DNA of 64,000 nucleotides. Source: Halothiobacillaceae bacterium. GTDB taxonomy: Bacteria; Pseudomonadota; Gammaproteobacteria; Halothiobacillales; Halothiobacillaceae. Positions 52,194 to 61,176 of the stretch are shown in pieces. The stretch lies in the NCBI GenBank assembly GCA_028696185.1, contig JAQVHL010000001.1, forward strand, positions 89,383-153,382, written 5' to 3'. The notes beneath the pieces are model-generated. The model searched no databases and was not told where the DNA came from. It saw only the letters and a program-made list of their open reading frames with translations. Both the position numbers and the translations under genes were made by a program. The first letter of the stretch is position 1, and every line of letters begins with the position of its first letter.

Positions 52194-54077
52194 TTACGGC
52201 GTCGGCGCGCCGCTTTCAAGGAAACGGCGGATAGTAGCGAGGATGCCCGCCCTGTCAATCCCTTGGATCGCCAGTACTTGTTCTCTTGTGCCCTGTCCGC
52301 CGAAGGCGTCGTCCAGTCCCAGGTTGAGCAGACGCGGCGGGCGGGGCTGTTGTGCCAGTAGTTGATTGACCAGGCTGCCTGCCCCGCCGATGCGCGCATT
52401 TTCCTCAAGCGTGACGATGTGATCGTGGTCTTGGGCGACCTCAAGCACGCAGGCTTCGTCCAGCGGTTTGACGAAGCGCATGTTGAGCACGGTGGCGTCC
52501 AGGGTTTCCGCCACGGCGAGGGCTTCGGTCAGCAGGCTGCCGAAGACGAGCAGGGCAATGCCGCGTCCCTGGCGGCGGCGCTCGGCACGTCCGATGGGCA
52601 GCGGCAAGAGATCTTCGCCCGGCGCCGTGCCGGGGCCGCCCCCGCGTGGATAGCGTACGGCGGCCGGGCCGTCGTGCAGGAAGCCGGTGCTGAGCATGCG
52701 CCGGCATTCTTCCTCGTCGGACGGGGTCATCAGCAGAAGATTGGGCACGCAGGCGAGGAAGGACAGGTCGAAGGCGCCGGCGTGGGTGGCGCCGTCCGCG
52801 CCGACCAGTCCGGCCCGGTCGATGGCAAACAGCACCGGCAGGTTCTGCAGGGCCACATCGTGGATCAGCTGGTCGTAGGCGCGCTGCAGGAAGGTCGAGT
52901 AAATGGCGACAACCGGCTTGAGCCCTTCGCAGGCCAGACCTGCCGCAAAGGTGACGGCATGCTGTTCGGCGATGCCGACGTCATGGAAGCGTTCGGGGAA
53001 GCGTTCGGCAAATTCCACCATGCCCGAGCCCTCGCGCATGGCGGGTGTGATGGCCACCAGACGCGGGTCGGCCTGCGCCATGTCGCACAGCCAGCGGCCA
53101 AAGACATCCGTGAAGCTCTGGCGGACCGGTGCGGGTGCGGGTTCGGTCTTTTCCGGGCCGCGCCGGGGGTCGAAGCGGCTGACGCCGTGATAGGCGCAGG
53201 GGTCTTCCTCGGCGGGTGCGTAGCCCATGCCCTTGCGGGTGACGACATGCAGAAGACGAGGGCCGCGTATTTGCCGAAGATTGCGCAGGATCGCCACCAG
53301 TTCCGGTAAATTGTGCCCGTCCACCGGGCCGAAGTAGGTGAAACCCAGCTCTTCGAACAGGGTGCCGGGGGTCAGCATGCCCTTGATGTGTTCTTCGGTT
53401 CGCCGCGCGAACTCGAATACCGGCGGCAGGCCGCCCAGCATTTTCTTGCTGCCTTCGCGCAGGCTGGCGTACATGCGTCCGGAGAGCAGGCGGCTCAGAT
53501 AGCGCGACATGGCCCCGACATTGCGAGAGATGGACATCTCGTTGTCGTTGAGCACGACCAGCAGGTCGGCGCGGGTGTCGCCGGCATGGTTCATGGCTTC
53601 GAAGGCCATGCCCGCCGTGAGCGCGCCGTCGCCGATGACCGCGATATGGTCGCGTTGAAGCCCTTGCTCGCGGGAGGCCAGCGCCATGCCCAGCGCGGCG
53701 CTGATCGAGGTGCTCGAATGCCCGGCGCCGAAGGGGTCGTAGGGGCTTTCACTGCGCTTGGTGAAGCCGGAGAGGCCATCGAGCTGGCGCAGGCTGGGAA
53801 AGGCATCCCGTCGCCCTGTCAGTACCTTGTGCGCATAGCTTTGATGACCGACATCCCAGACCAGGCGATCCTCCGGCGTATCGAAGACATAGTGCAGGGC
53901 CAGGGTCAGCTCGATGACGCCCAGGTTGGCGGCCAGATGCCCCCCGGTGCGGGCTACGCTGTGCAGGAGGAAGCCGCGGAGCTCCTGGGCCAGTTCGGGG
54001 AGCTCGCCTTCCGGGAGTTGACGCAGGTCGGCGGGGCTGTCGATGCCCAGAAGCCGGTTCAGGTGAGTTTCGGGCAT
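52194..54077 (-). CDS. dxs: 1-deoxy-D-xylulose-5-phosphate synthase
   Basis: Dxs begins the MEP isoprenoid pathway by joining pyruvate and glyceraldehyde-3-phosphate with thiamine diphosphate. The 627-aa protein has the transketolase-like plan: [33 protein letters not shown], the TPP site [19 protein letters not shown], the central [21 protein letters not shown], and the C-terminal domain with [19 protein letters not shown]. It is directly downstream of ispA (one-base overlap) and completes an xseB-ispA-dxs unit like that of E. coli. Confidence 0.97.
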   Translation of the reverse strand: MPETHLNRLLGIDSPADLRQLPEGELPELAQELRGFLLHSVARTGGHLAANLGVIELTLALHYVFDTPEDRLVWDVGHQSYAHKVLTGRRDAFPSLRQLDGLSGFTKRSESPYDPFGAGHSSTSISAALGMALASREQGLQRDHIAVIGDGALTAGMAFEAMNHAGDTRADLLVVLNDNEMSISRNVGAMSRYLSRLLSGRMYASLREGSKKMLGGLPPVFEFARRTEEHIKGMLTPGTLFEELGFTYFGPVDGHNLPELVAILRNLRQIRGPRLLHVVTRKGMGYAPAEEDPCAYHGVSRFDPRRGPEKTEPAPAPVRQSFTDVFGRWLCDMAQADPRLVAITPAMREGSGMVEFAERFPERFHDVGIAEQHAVTFAAGLACEGLKPVVAIYSTFLQRAYDQLIHDVALQNLPVLFAIDRAGLVGADGATHAGAFDLSFLACVPNLLLMTPSDEEECRRMLSTGFLHDGPAAVRYPRGGGPGTAPGEDLLPLPIGRAERRRQGRGIALLVFGSLLTEALAVAETLDATVLNMRFVKPLDEACVLEVAQDHDHIVTLEENARIGGAGSLVNQLLAQQPRPPRLLNLGLDDAFGGQGTREQVLAIQGIDRAGILATIRRFLESGAPTP

Positions 54078-54958
54078 CAGTGATTGCGCTCGACGATGTA
54101 GCGGGCGATATGGCGTAAGGGATCGGCGGCGCTGTCGAAGCCGGACAGGGCGGTGAGCGCCCGCTCCACTTCCTGCCGCGCGCGTTCACGGGCCCTGTCC
54201 AGGCCCAGCAGACTGACGAAGGTGGGCTTGTCGAGCGCGCGGTCGGCGCCCTGGCGTTTGCCCAGGGTGGCGGTGTCCTCGGTTTCGTCGAGGATGTCGT
54301 CCTGGATCTGGAAGGCGAGCCCAATGGCGCGGGCGTAGCTGTCCAGCGCGTCAAGGCGTGGGTCCTCGGGGGAGCCCGCGCACAGCCCGCCGAGCCGTAC
54401 GGCCGCACGGATCAGGGCGCCGGTTTTCAGCGCGTGCAGGGTTTGCAGGGTGGCGATGTCCGTCTGTGTCCCTACCAGCGACAGATCCAGGGCTTGACCG
54501 CGCACCATGTCCATGGCGCCCTCGCTCAAGGCGTGAAGCAGGGCGCTCTGGCGCTCGCCTGCCTCTGCGCGGGCGAGCTGTGCAAAAGCCAGGGTTTGCA
54601 AGGCATCGCCGACGAGAATGGCGGTGGCTTCGTCGTAGGCGCGGTGTACGGTGGGCTGGCCACGGCGCAGGTCGTCATCGTCCATCGCCGGCAGGTCGTC
54701 GTGGACCAGCGAATAGGCATGGATCAGCTCCACCGCGCAGGCCGGGCCATCCAGCAACTCCGGGGAGGCGCCCAGTGCATGGCCGGCGGCATGGACCAGA
54801 AGCGGGCGTATGCGCTTTCCGCCCTGCAGTACGGCGTAACTCAGGGCCGCATGCAGGCGTACCGGCACGGCATCGGCCGGGGGCAGCACGCGGCGCAGGG
54901 CGGCGTCTGTGCGTTCACGCAGGGCGTGGACGTAAGCCTGGAACTCAGTTGTTTCCAA
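54077..54958 (-). CDS. ispA: Geranylgeranyl/farnesyl diphosphate synthase
   Basis: IspA makes farnesyl diphosphate from C5 units for quinone and cell-wall lipid carriers. The 293-aa protein has the first Asp-rich motif [19 protein letters not shown], the second [20 protein letters not shown], and [13 protein letters not shown], all typical. The start is a TTG at 54958 that overlaps the 3' end of xseB by 14 bp; it gives a 46-residue lead to the GGKR motif, almost the same as in E. coli. No Met codon gives a plausible start. The pair is directly upstream of dxs. Confidence 0.95.
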   Translation of the reverse strand: METTEFQAYVHALRERTDAALRRVLPPADAVPVRLHAALSYAVLQGGKRIRPLLVHAAGHALGASPELLDGPACAVELIHAYSLVHDDLPAMDDDDLRRGQPTVHRAYDEATAILVGDALQTLAFAQLARAEAGERQSALLHALSEGAMDMVRGQALDLSLVGTQTDIATLQTLHALKTGALIRAAVRLGGLCAGSPEDPRLDALDSYARAIGLAFQIQDDILDETEDTATLGKRQGADRALDKPTFVSLLGLDRARERARQEVERALTALSGFDSAADPLRHIARYIVERNH

Positions 54959-55196
54959 GATCGAAAGGCTCCGCTTGGGCTTGCGCGTGCTGGCCCAGCA
55001 GGATGGCGACGCGCTGTTCGGCTTCATCCAGCGCCTGCTGACACCGGCGGGAGAGGGTCATGCCGCGCTCGAAGTCGGCCAGGGCTTCTTCGAGGGTCTG
55101 CTCGCCATGCTCCATGCGCTGAACCAGGCTTTCCAGCTCGTGCATGTCGCTTTCGAAGGCGCGGACGACGGAGGTTTCGGCACTGTCGGCGGGCAT
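54945..55196 (-). CDS. xseB: Exodeoxyribonuclease VII small subunit
   Basis: XseB is the small subunit of exonuclease VII, which degrades single-stranded DNA. The 83-aa product has the family's helical core SFESxMxELExIVxxME in the form FESDMHELESLVQRMEHGEQTLEEALADFERGMTLSRRCQQALDEAEQRV. It overlaps ispA, the standard xseB-ispA-dxs order in Gammaproteobacteria. The xseA large subunit is not in the window. Confidence 0.95.
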   Translation of the reverse strand: MPADSAETSVVRAFESDMHELESLVQRMEHGEQTLEEALADFERGMTLSRRCQQALDEAEQRVAILLGQHAQAQAEPFDLGNN

Positions 55197-55270
55197 GGGG
55201 ATTCTCGTGCGGCGAAGAAATTCAGGGGGCGGATTATAGCCTGCACCGGCCCTGCTCGTCTCTGCCGGTA

Positions 55271-56641
55271 TCAGGGTTCATGCCAGGCGTCCAGTGCCTC
55301 GCCCAGCTGGCGAACAGCGATGATTTCCATGTTCGGAATCGGGCGGGGAGGCAGGTTGGCGTGCGGGACGATGGCGCGGCGGAAGCCGTGCTTGGCGGCT
55401 TCGCGCAGGCGCTCCGGGCCACCGTGAACGGGCCGGATCTCACCGGCAAGCCCGACCTCACCGAAGACCACGAGATCAGTGGGTAGTGGGCGGTCGCGGA
55501 AACTGGAGCGTATGGCAAGCAGGGCCGCCAGGTCTGCCGCGGTTTCCGCCACACGCACGCCGCCAACCACGTTGAGGAAGACGTCCTGATCGAACATGGC
55601 CACCCCGCCATGGCGGTGCAGCACCGCAAGCAGCAGGGACAGCCGGTTCTGTTCCACGCCCACGGCCACGCGGCGTGGGTTGCCCAGCGGGCTGTCGGCC
55701 ACCAGGGCCTGCACCTCGACCAGGAGCGGGCGGGTGCCTTCGCGGGTGACCATGATGACCGAGCCGGCTACCGGCTGTTCATGGCGGGAGAGGAAGATGG
55801 CCGAGGGGTTGCTGACCGGCTTGAGCCCCTGGTCGGTCATGGCGAATACGCCCAGTTCGTTGGCGGCGCCGAAGCGGTTTTTCACCGCGCGCACCAGACG
55901 GTAACGGCTGCCGCTGTCGCCTTCGAAGTACAGCACGGTGTCGACCATGTGTTCCAGCACGCGCGGGCCGGCCAGTGCGCCTTCCTTGGTGACATGGCCA
56001 ACGATGAATACGCTGATGCCGCGCTGTTTCGCCAGGCGTACCAGCATGGCGGCGGTTTCGCGCACCTGACCGACCGATCCAGGGGCCGACTGTAATTGAT
56101 CGCTGTGCAGGGTCTGGATGGAGTCGACGACCAGCAGGGCGGGCTTAAGCTGTTCGGCGGTGGCGATGATGCGCTCAATGGACGTTTCGCTCATCAGCTG
56201 CAGGTTGTCGGCGGATAGCCCGAGCCGCCGCGCACGCAGGGCCACCTGTTGCAGTGATTCTTCGCCGGTGACGTAAAGCCCAGGCGTTTCGGCGGCCATC
56301 TGAGCGAGCGCCTGGATGAGCAGGGTGGATTTGCCTATGCCCGGATCGCCGCCGATGAGCACCACCGAGCCTGCGACCAGCCCGCCGCCCAGTACACGGT
56401 CCAGCTCGTCCAGTCCGGTGCTCTGGCGCAGGGTGTGCAGGGGGGGGACATCGCCCAGACGGCAGACTTCGGCCGTGGCGCCGGCGTAATGCCGTCCGCG
56501 TGCGCTGCCAGGGGCGGGGGCACGGGTTTCGACCAGGCTGTTCCACGCGCCGCATTCCGGACACTGCCCCGCCCATTTGGGTGAGCGGGCGCCGCACTCC
56601 TGGCAGACGTAGGCGCTACGTTCCGGTGCGGCCTTTTTCAT
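55271..56641 (-). CDS. radA: DNA repair protein RadA
   Basis: RadA (Sms) is a RecA-like hexameric helicase that extends branches in recombination. The 456-aa protein has an N-terminal zinc finger (CQECGARSPKWAGQCPECGAW), Walker A GGDPGIGKSTL near residue 100, the KNRFG motif (KNRFGAANELGVF), and a C-terminal Lon-protease-like domain (VQALVADSPLGNPRRVAVGVE onward). These are in standard order and length. The start overlaps the stop of the upstream CNNM/CBS gene (ATGA). Confidence 0.97.
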   Translation of the reverse strand: MKKAAPERSAYVCQECGARSPKWAGQCPECGAWNSLVETRAPAPGSARGRHYAGATAEVCRLGDVPPLHTLRQSTGLDELDRVLGGGLVAGSVVLIGGDPGIGKSTLLIQALAQMAAETPGLYVTGEESLQQVALRARRLGLSADNLQLMSETSIERIIATAEQLKPALLVVDSIQTLHSDQLQSAPGSVGQVRETAAMLVRLAKQRGISVFIVGHVTKEGALAGPRVLEHMVDTVLYFEGDSGSRYRLVRAVKNRFGAANELGVFAMTDQGLKPVSNPSAIFLSRHEQPVAGSVIMVTREGTRPLLVEVQALVADSPLGNPRRVAVGVEQNRLSLLLAVLHRHGGVAMFDQDVFLNVVGGVRVAETAADLAALLAIRSSFRDRPLPTDLVVFGEVGLAGEIRPVHGGPERLREAAKHGFRRAIVPHANLPPRPIPNMEIIAVRQLGEALDAWHEP

Positions 56642-57912
56642 GCGCTGTCTGGCGCCGGGGTTTCGGGGCGGATCAATACCTTGCGTACCGCTTGCCGTTC
56701 GATTTTGAGCACTTCGAAGTAATGCCCCTGATAGAGGAAGCTGGCACCGGTTTCCGGCAGGGTTTCCAGATATTCGAGGATGAAGCCATTGAGGGTGCTG
56801 GCTTCCTCGGTAGGCAGGTTCAGGTTCAACTCGCGGTTGATTTCACGCAGAGGGGCGCCACCTTCGACGATGTAGGCGCCATCTTCGGTGGGCTGTACAT
56901 CGGGGTTGGAGGTTTCCGGGGCGGTGGTGAATTCGCCGACGATCTCCTCAAGAATGTCTTCGAGGGTGACCATGCCCAGGATGTCGCCGTATTCGTCCAC
57001 CACCAGTCCAAAGCGACGGCGTTGGTGCTGGAAGTTGAGCAGCTGGGTGGTCAGGGGCGTGCCTTCCGGAGCGTAATAGGGCTCGCGCAGGGTCTTTTTG
57101 AGCAGGGATGGCGTGAGGGTGCCCTCGCGCAGGGCAGGAATCAGGCGGCGCAGATTGATGTAACCCAGAATGCTGTCCAGCGTGCCGTGATACACCGGCA
57201 CCCGGCTGTAGGGGCTGCCGACGATGCGCTCCATGACTTCCGGCCAGGGGGCGTCGATGTCGATGCCGTAGATTTCAGCGCGAGGGATCATGATGTCCTC
57301 GACGCAGACGTTTTCCAGTTCCAGTACGCTCAGGAGCATGGTCTGGTGCTGTTCGGGGATGCGGTCGGCGGATTCGCGCACCAGTGTGTGCAGTTCCTCG
57401 GTGGACAGGGCATTTCCCGGCACTTTGTCTGTGCGTACGCCGAAGCTGCGCAGCAGCAGGTTGGACAGCGTGCTGAACAGGGTGACCAGGGGCCCCATGG
57501 GGATCTGCAGGAGGCTGTAAACCCGTGCCGCAGGATAGGCGATGCGCTCCGGGTGCAGTGCGGCAAGCGTTTTCGGGGCGATTTCGCCGAAAACCAGCAG
57601 CAGGAAGGTCATGACACCTGTCGCGATGGCAATGCCCGAATCGCCGAACAGCCGCAGGAATATCAGGGTGGCGAGGGAGGAGGCGAGGATATTGACGAAA
57701 TTGTTGCCGATCAGGATGAGGCCGATCAGCTTGTCCGGGCGTTCGAGCAGCGCCTGGGCGCGGCGGGCGCCGGCATGGCCGGCGCGGGCCTTGTGACGCA
57801 GTCGGTAGCGGTTGAGGCTCATGAGGCCCGTTTCCGAGCTGGAAAAAAAGGCCGAGAGCAGAATCAGCAATGCCAGTATCCCGATCAGGATACCTAGGGG
57901 TATATCGTTCAA
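56638..57912 (-). CDS. CNNM/CorC-HlyC family membrane transporter-like protein
   Basis: A 424-aa protein of the UPF0053 (CNNM) group. The N-terminal DUF21 domain (about residues 1-190) has four hydrophobic helices (GILIGILALLILLSAFFSSSETGLMSL and others). A CBS pair follows (about 205-330; EDIMIPRAEIYGIDI, LVVDEYGDILGMVTLEDILEEIVGEF), and the C-terminal CorC_HlyC domain carries LNLNLPTEEASTLNGFILEYLETLPETG. The group is linked to magnesium or cobalt efflux, but the ion is uncertain. It is followed by radA (overlap) and preceded by a YpjD-like gene, similar to ypjD-corB in E. coli. Confidence 0.93.
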   Translation of the reverse strand: MNDIPLGILIGILALLILLSAFFSSSETGLMSLNRYRLRHKARAGHAGARRAQALLERPDKLIGLILIGNNFVNILASSLATLIFLRLFGDSGIAIATGVMTFLLLVFGEIAPKTLAALHPERIAYPAARVYSLLQIPMGPLVTLFSTLSNLLLRSFGVRTDKVPGNALSTEELHTLVRESADRIPEQHQTMLLSVLELENVCVEDIMIPRAEIYGIDIDAPWPEVMERIVGSPYSRVPVYHGTLDSILGYINLRRLIPALREGTLTPSLLKKTLREPYYAPEGTPLTTQLLNFQHQRRRFGLVVDEYGDILGMVTLEDILEEIVGEFTTAPETSNPDVQPTEDGAYIVEGGAPLREINRELNLNLPTEEASTLNGFILEYLETLPETGASFLYQGHYFEVLKIERQAVRKVLIRPETPAPDSA

Positions 57913-57950
57913 GACGTTCGTGTCAGTGATGGAAACACCCCGAGTTTATG

Positions 57951-58802
57951 TCAGTCGAGGCCGATTCCCAAGACCCACTCAAGCACGATCTTGGTGCCGA
58001 AGTAGGCCAGCAGCAGAGCGACAAAACCGGCGGTGGTCCAGCGCACGGCCGTGCGGCCGCGCCAGCCCCAGGCGAAGCGCCCCAGCAGCAGGCCCGCGAA
58101 GATCAGCCAGGCGATCATCGACAGTACCGTCTTGTGCAGAAGGTGCTGGGCGAAAACATCTTCAAGGAAAACAAAGCCGGTCAACAACGCCAGGGTCAGC
58201 AGGGCGAAGCCCACGCCAATGAACTGGAACATCAGGCGCTCGACGGATTCCATCGGTGGCAGCAGGCGCCAGGTCAGCCCGCCGGGCTGACGCGAGTGCA
58301 GGGCATTGTGTTGCCAGGCGAGCAGTCCGGCCTGCAGTGCGCCCAGGGTCAGCAGGCTGTAGGCGAGCAGGGAGACGAGAATGTGGATGTCAAGCCCGGG
58401 CAGGTTGGCGCGCACTGCCATGGATGGTGAGGGAATTAGTAACTGCAGCGCCAGCGCGAAGGCGGTCAGGGGCATGATCAGCAGTTCGAGGTTCTCGACC
58501 GGCTGGCGCAGGCTGGCGAGCAGGATAAGCAGGGTGCTGAGCCAGCCGACCAGAGACAGGGCATTGAGTACGTTGAGGTTCATGTGCCCTGCCATGCCGC
58601 AGCACAGCGAGCCGTAAAGGGTCAGAAGATGCAGGATCAGCGCGAGGCTGGCGCTGGCGAGCGCCGTGCTGCGCAGGGGGGAGCTCTCGCCGGGTGTCTG
58701 TCCGCGCCGTACGCGCAGGATCAGCAGCACAGTGGACGTAAGGTACAGCAGCAAGGCGAGGCTGCCGGCGTAGGGGACGAGGCTCGAAGGCGTGAAATCC
58801 AT
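57951..58802 (-). CDS. YpjD/CcsA-like integral membrane protein (cytochrome c assembly family)
   Basis: A 283-aa inner-membrane protein with eight hydrophobic helices and the CytC_asm signature regions seen in CcsA/HemX, for example GLDIHILVSLLAYSLLTLGALQAGLLAWQ and FIGVGFALLTLALLTGFVFLEDVFAQHLLHKTVLSMIAWLIFAGLLLGRFAWGWRGRTA. His residues in DIH, LLHK and the GWRG motif could bind haem. YpjD has no proven function, though the fold family handles haem in cytochrome c assembly. It lies 5 bp after the FAD oxidoreductase gene and 38 bp before the CNNM gene. Confidence 0.88.
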   Translation of the reverse strand: MDFTPSSLVPYAGSLALLLYLTSTVLLILRVRRGQTPGESSPLRSTALASASLALILHLLTLYGSLCCGMAGHMNLNVLNALSLVGWLSTLLILLASLRQPVENLELLIMPLTAFALALQLLIPSPSMAVRANLPGLDIHILVSLLAYSLLTLGALQAGLLAWQHNALHSRQPGGLTWRLLPPMESVERLMFQFIGVGFALLTLALLTGFVFLEDVFAQHLLHKTVLSMIAWLIFAGLLLGRFAWGWRGRTAVRWTTAGFVALLLAYFGTKIVLEWVLGIGLD

Positions 58803-58807
58803 GGTGT

Positions 58808-60250
58808 TCAGTCCATCGGCGGTGTCGGCGCGGGAAGGGGGCTGTCCGTGTACGGCAGTTTCTTCCGGGGGTTGAGGATGCCGTGTGGGTCAAAACGCGT
58901 CTTGATTGCGTGCATCAGCTGCAAGGATACGTCATCCAGTTCGCGCCCGACAAAATCGCGTTTCTCGCTGCCGATGCCATGCTCGCCGGACAGGGTGCCC
59001 CCCAGGCGCAGGACAAGATCGAAGACCTCGTCCAGGCAGCGGTGCGCGCGGGTCATTTCCAGCGGGTCGTCGGGATTGACCAGCAGGTTGACATGGATAT
59101 TGCCGTTGCCGGCATGACCGAAGCTGACAATGGCGATGCGGTGGGTGCCCGCGAGCCGCTCCAGCCCGTCGATCAGTGCGGGCATGCGCGAGACAGGCAC
59201 CACGACATCTTCGTTGATCTTTTTCGGCGCGACATGGCGCAGGGTGGGTGAAAGCGCTTTGCGTGCCGCCCACAGGGCTTCGACTTCCCCGGCAGTGGTC
59301 GCGACCGACAGATCCAGCAGCCCCTCGCCGCGGGCGGCTGCGCGTACCGCGTCCAGTGCACGGTCGATGCAGGCATCCGGCCCATCCACCTCGATCATCA
59401 GCATGGCGCCGGCGTTTGGGTCGATGAGCGCCCCCTGATGTTCGCGGATCAGGCGCAGGGCCGCACCGTCGATGAACTCCAGGGCGCAGGGTGTGTTCGG
59501 TTGTGCCATGAGGCGCGCCACGGCATGGGCCGCCTGATTCATGTCGGTGTACAGGGCGCGCAGGCTGCGTACCGTGTCGGGGCGCGGGGTCAGGCGCAGG
59601 GTGGCCTCGGTAACGAGCGCCAGCGTGCCTTCGGAGCCGGCAATCAGCCGGGTCAGATCGTAGCCGACGACCCCTTTGGTGGTGCGTACCCCGGTGCGGA
59701 AGGGGCGTCCTGTACCATCGACGGCACGCAGGCCGAGCAGGTTGTCGCGGGTGCTGCCGTACTTGACCGCACGCGGCCCGGCCGCATTGCAGGCGATGTT
59801 GCCACCCACGGTGCAGATGGCGGAGGAGGTGGGATCGGGCGGCCAGAAGAAGCCTTCGGCGGCAATCGCGTTCTGTACGCCCTGGTTGGTGAGGCCCGGT
59901 TCGACGACGATCAGCCGGTCTTCCGGGATGAACTCCAGGACGTGGTTCATGCGCTCGAAGCTGATGACCAGCCCGCCGTCCAGCGGTACGCTGCCCCCGG
60001 CCGTGCCGGTACCCCGCCCGCGCGCGGTGACCGGCAGGCGGGCCTCATGGCACAGGCGCAGCAGGGCGGTCACCTGTTCGGGCGCGTTGACCAGGGCCAC
60101 GGCTTGCGGGCAATGGTGACGGCGGCTGTTGTCCATGCCGTAGGCCCAGCAATCTCCTGGGGTGTGCAATAAGGCGCCCGGTGGGAGTTCGGCTTCAAGT
60201 CGGGTGAGTAAGGCGCCGTCGAGGCGCTGAGGCGCGGTGGGGCTCATCAT
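58808..60250 (-). CDS. FAD-linked oxidoreductase, GlcD/D-lactate dehydrogenase-like
   Basis: A 480-aa flavoprotein of the PCMH/vanillyl-alcohol oxidase fold. The FAD-binding half has VTARGRGTGTAGGSVPLDGGLVISFERM (about residues 75-102) and VVEPGLTNQGVQNAIAAEGFFWPPDP, and the C-terminal half ends with the family mark LSGEHGIGSEKRDFV and IKTRFDPHGILNPRK. It should oxidise a 2-hydroxy acid such as D-lactate or glycolate; which one cannot be told. No GlcE or GlcF partner is adjacent. The start overlaps the SIS-domain gene by 4 bp, an unexpected placement. Confidence 0.92.
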   Translation of the reverse strand: MMSPTAPQRLDGALLTRLEAELPPGALLHTPGDCWAYGMDNSRRHHCPQAVALVNAPEQVTALLRLCHEARLPVTARGRGTGTAGGSVPLDGGLVISFERMNHVLEFIPEDRLIVVEPGLTNQGVQNAIAAEGFFWPPDPTSSAICTVGGNIACNAAGPRAVKYGSTRDNLLGLRAVDGTGRPFRTGVRTTKGVVGYDLTRLIAGSEGTLALVTEATLRLTPRPDTVRSLRALYTDMNQAAHAVARLMAQPNTPCALEFIDGAALRLIREHQGALIDPNAGAMLMIEVDGPDACIDRALDAVRAAARGEGLLDLSVATTAGEVEALWAARKALSPTLRHVAPKKINEDVVVPVSRMPALIDGLERLAGTHRIAIVSFGHAGNGNIHVNLLVNPDDPLEMTRAHRCLDEVFDLVLRLGGTLSGEHGIGSEKRDFVGRELDDVSLQLMHAIKTRFDPHGILNPRKKLPYTDSPLPAPTPPMD

Positions 60251-60798
60251 TCCAGGCCCAGCAACTGGCGGTCGATGAGGTCACAGAGCAGGTGTACGGC
60301 GACGAGTTGGGCCTCGTGCAGGGTGCGGGCCCGGCCCGGCGGCAGGCAGAGCAGGCTGTCATCGGCAGAGAAGCTCGGGCGCAGATGCTCGCTTTGCCCT
60401 GAGGTCAGGATGACCAGACGCATGTCGCGCTCGCGCGCGGCGCGCAGGGCCGGTTCCAGGCCATGCAGGCCATCGCGTCCAATGGCAAAGAGGACGTCGC
60501 CGCCACCGCCCAAGGCGCGAATGGCCTTGGCGTAGGGCTCTTCGCCTCCGGGAAACTCCTGCAGGGCAATGGCGGGCAGGCCGGGGCGTTCGTGTTCGAA
60601 CTGACCGACCATCAGGCGGGCGAAGTGCGCGGCCAGGGTGGCGCGCTCGCGTACACCGCAGACGAGCAGGCGCTGACCACCGATGACGGTATGCAGCATC
60701 AATCCGGCGGCCTGCATCAGCTCATCGCCGATGGGCTGGAGTGCGCTTTCAATGCCATCAAGGCTTTCGCGCAGGCGTTGTTCAACGGGACTGGGCAT
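60247..60798 (-). CDS. diaA: DiaA-like SIS-domain protein with degenerate sugar-binding loop
   Basis: A 183-aa SIS-fold protein like DiaA, which in E. coli binds DnaA to help initiation. It aligns by eye with DiaA over FARLMVGQFEHERPGLPAIAL, AKAIRALGGGGDVLFAI and LLCDLIDRQLL. However the sugar-phosphate loop GNGxSA of the isomerase branch is replaced by CGVRERA, and the second loop STRGNS by GRDGLHG, so isomerase activity is improbable. It stands in lpoA-yraN-diaA order as in E. coli. I start it at the ATG 60798; a GTG at 60810, abutting the yraN stop, is also possible. Confidence 0.82.
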   Translation of the reverse strand: MPSPVEQRLRESLDGIESALQPIGDELMQAAGLMLHTVIGGQRLLVCGVRERATLAAHFARLMVGQFEHERPGLPAIALQEFPGGEEPYAKAIRALGGGGDVLFAIGRDGLHGLEPALRAARERDMRLVILTSGQSEHLRPSFSADDSLLCLPPGRARTLHEAQLVAVHLLCDLIDRQLLGLE

Positions 60799-60810
60799 GT
60801 TGCGGGTCAC

Positions 60811-61176
60811 TTAAAATGCATCTTTGAGCCATTCGATGTGCGGGCGGCCTTGCTCCGGCCAGCTCAGGGCGACCACATCGAACCGGCAGGGGGCGCCGGC
60901 CAGGCGCGGGTGAGCGGCAAGATAGGATTCGGCCGTGCCGCGCAGACGGGCGAGCTTGGCCGCCGTGAGGCTGTCCAGTGCGCCGACCAGTCCGCGCGCG
61001 GAGCGGGCGCGGACTTCGACGAAGACCAGTGTGGCACCGTCGCGCATGATGAGGTCGATTTCGCCCTGTCGTGCCCGGTAATTGGCGGTAATCCAGGTCA
61101 GTCCGCTTTTTTCCAGGTGGGCGCGGGCCAGATCCTCGCTCTGGGCTCCGCGAGGCTTAGGGGCGGATGGGGGCAT
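60811..61176 (-). CDS. yraN: UPF0102 (YraN) family protein
   Basis: A 121-aa protein of the YraN family, which has a PD-(D/E)XK nuclease-like fold. The core is ARAHLEKSGLTWITANYRARQGEIDLIMRDGATLVFVEVRARS, with the Glu, Asp and ExR residues that match the nuclease metal site. Its role is unknown. The start overlaps the lpoA end by 20 bp and it is followed directly by the diaA-like gene. Confidence 0.93.
   Translation of the reverse strand: MPPSAPKPRGAQSEDLARAHLEKSGLTWITANYRARQGEIDLIMRDGATLVFVEVRARSARGLVGALDSLTAAKLARLRGTAESYLAAHPRLAGAPCRFDVVALSWPEQGRPHIEWLKDAF

Noticed and set aside
56500..57897. A 465-codon plus-strand frame opposite the CNNM/CBS gene
   Set aside because: Shadow frame of a conserved membrane/CBS gene; low-complexity Gly/Gln/His product.
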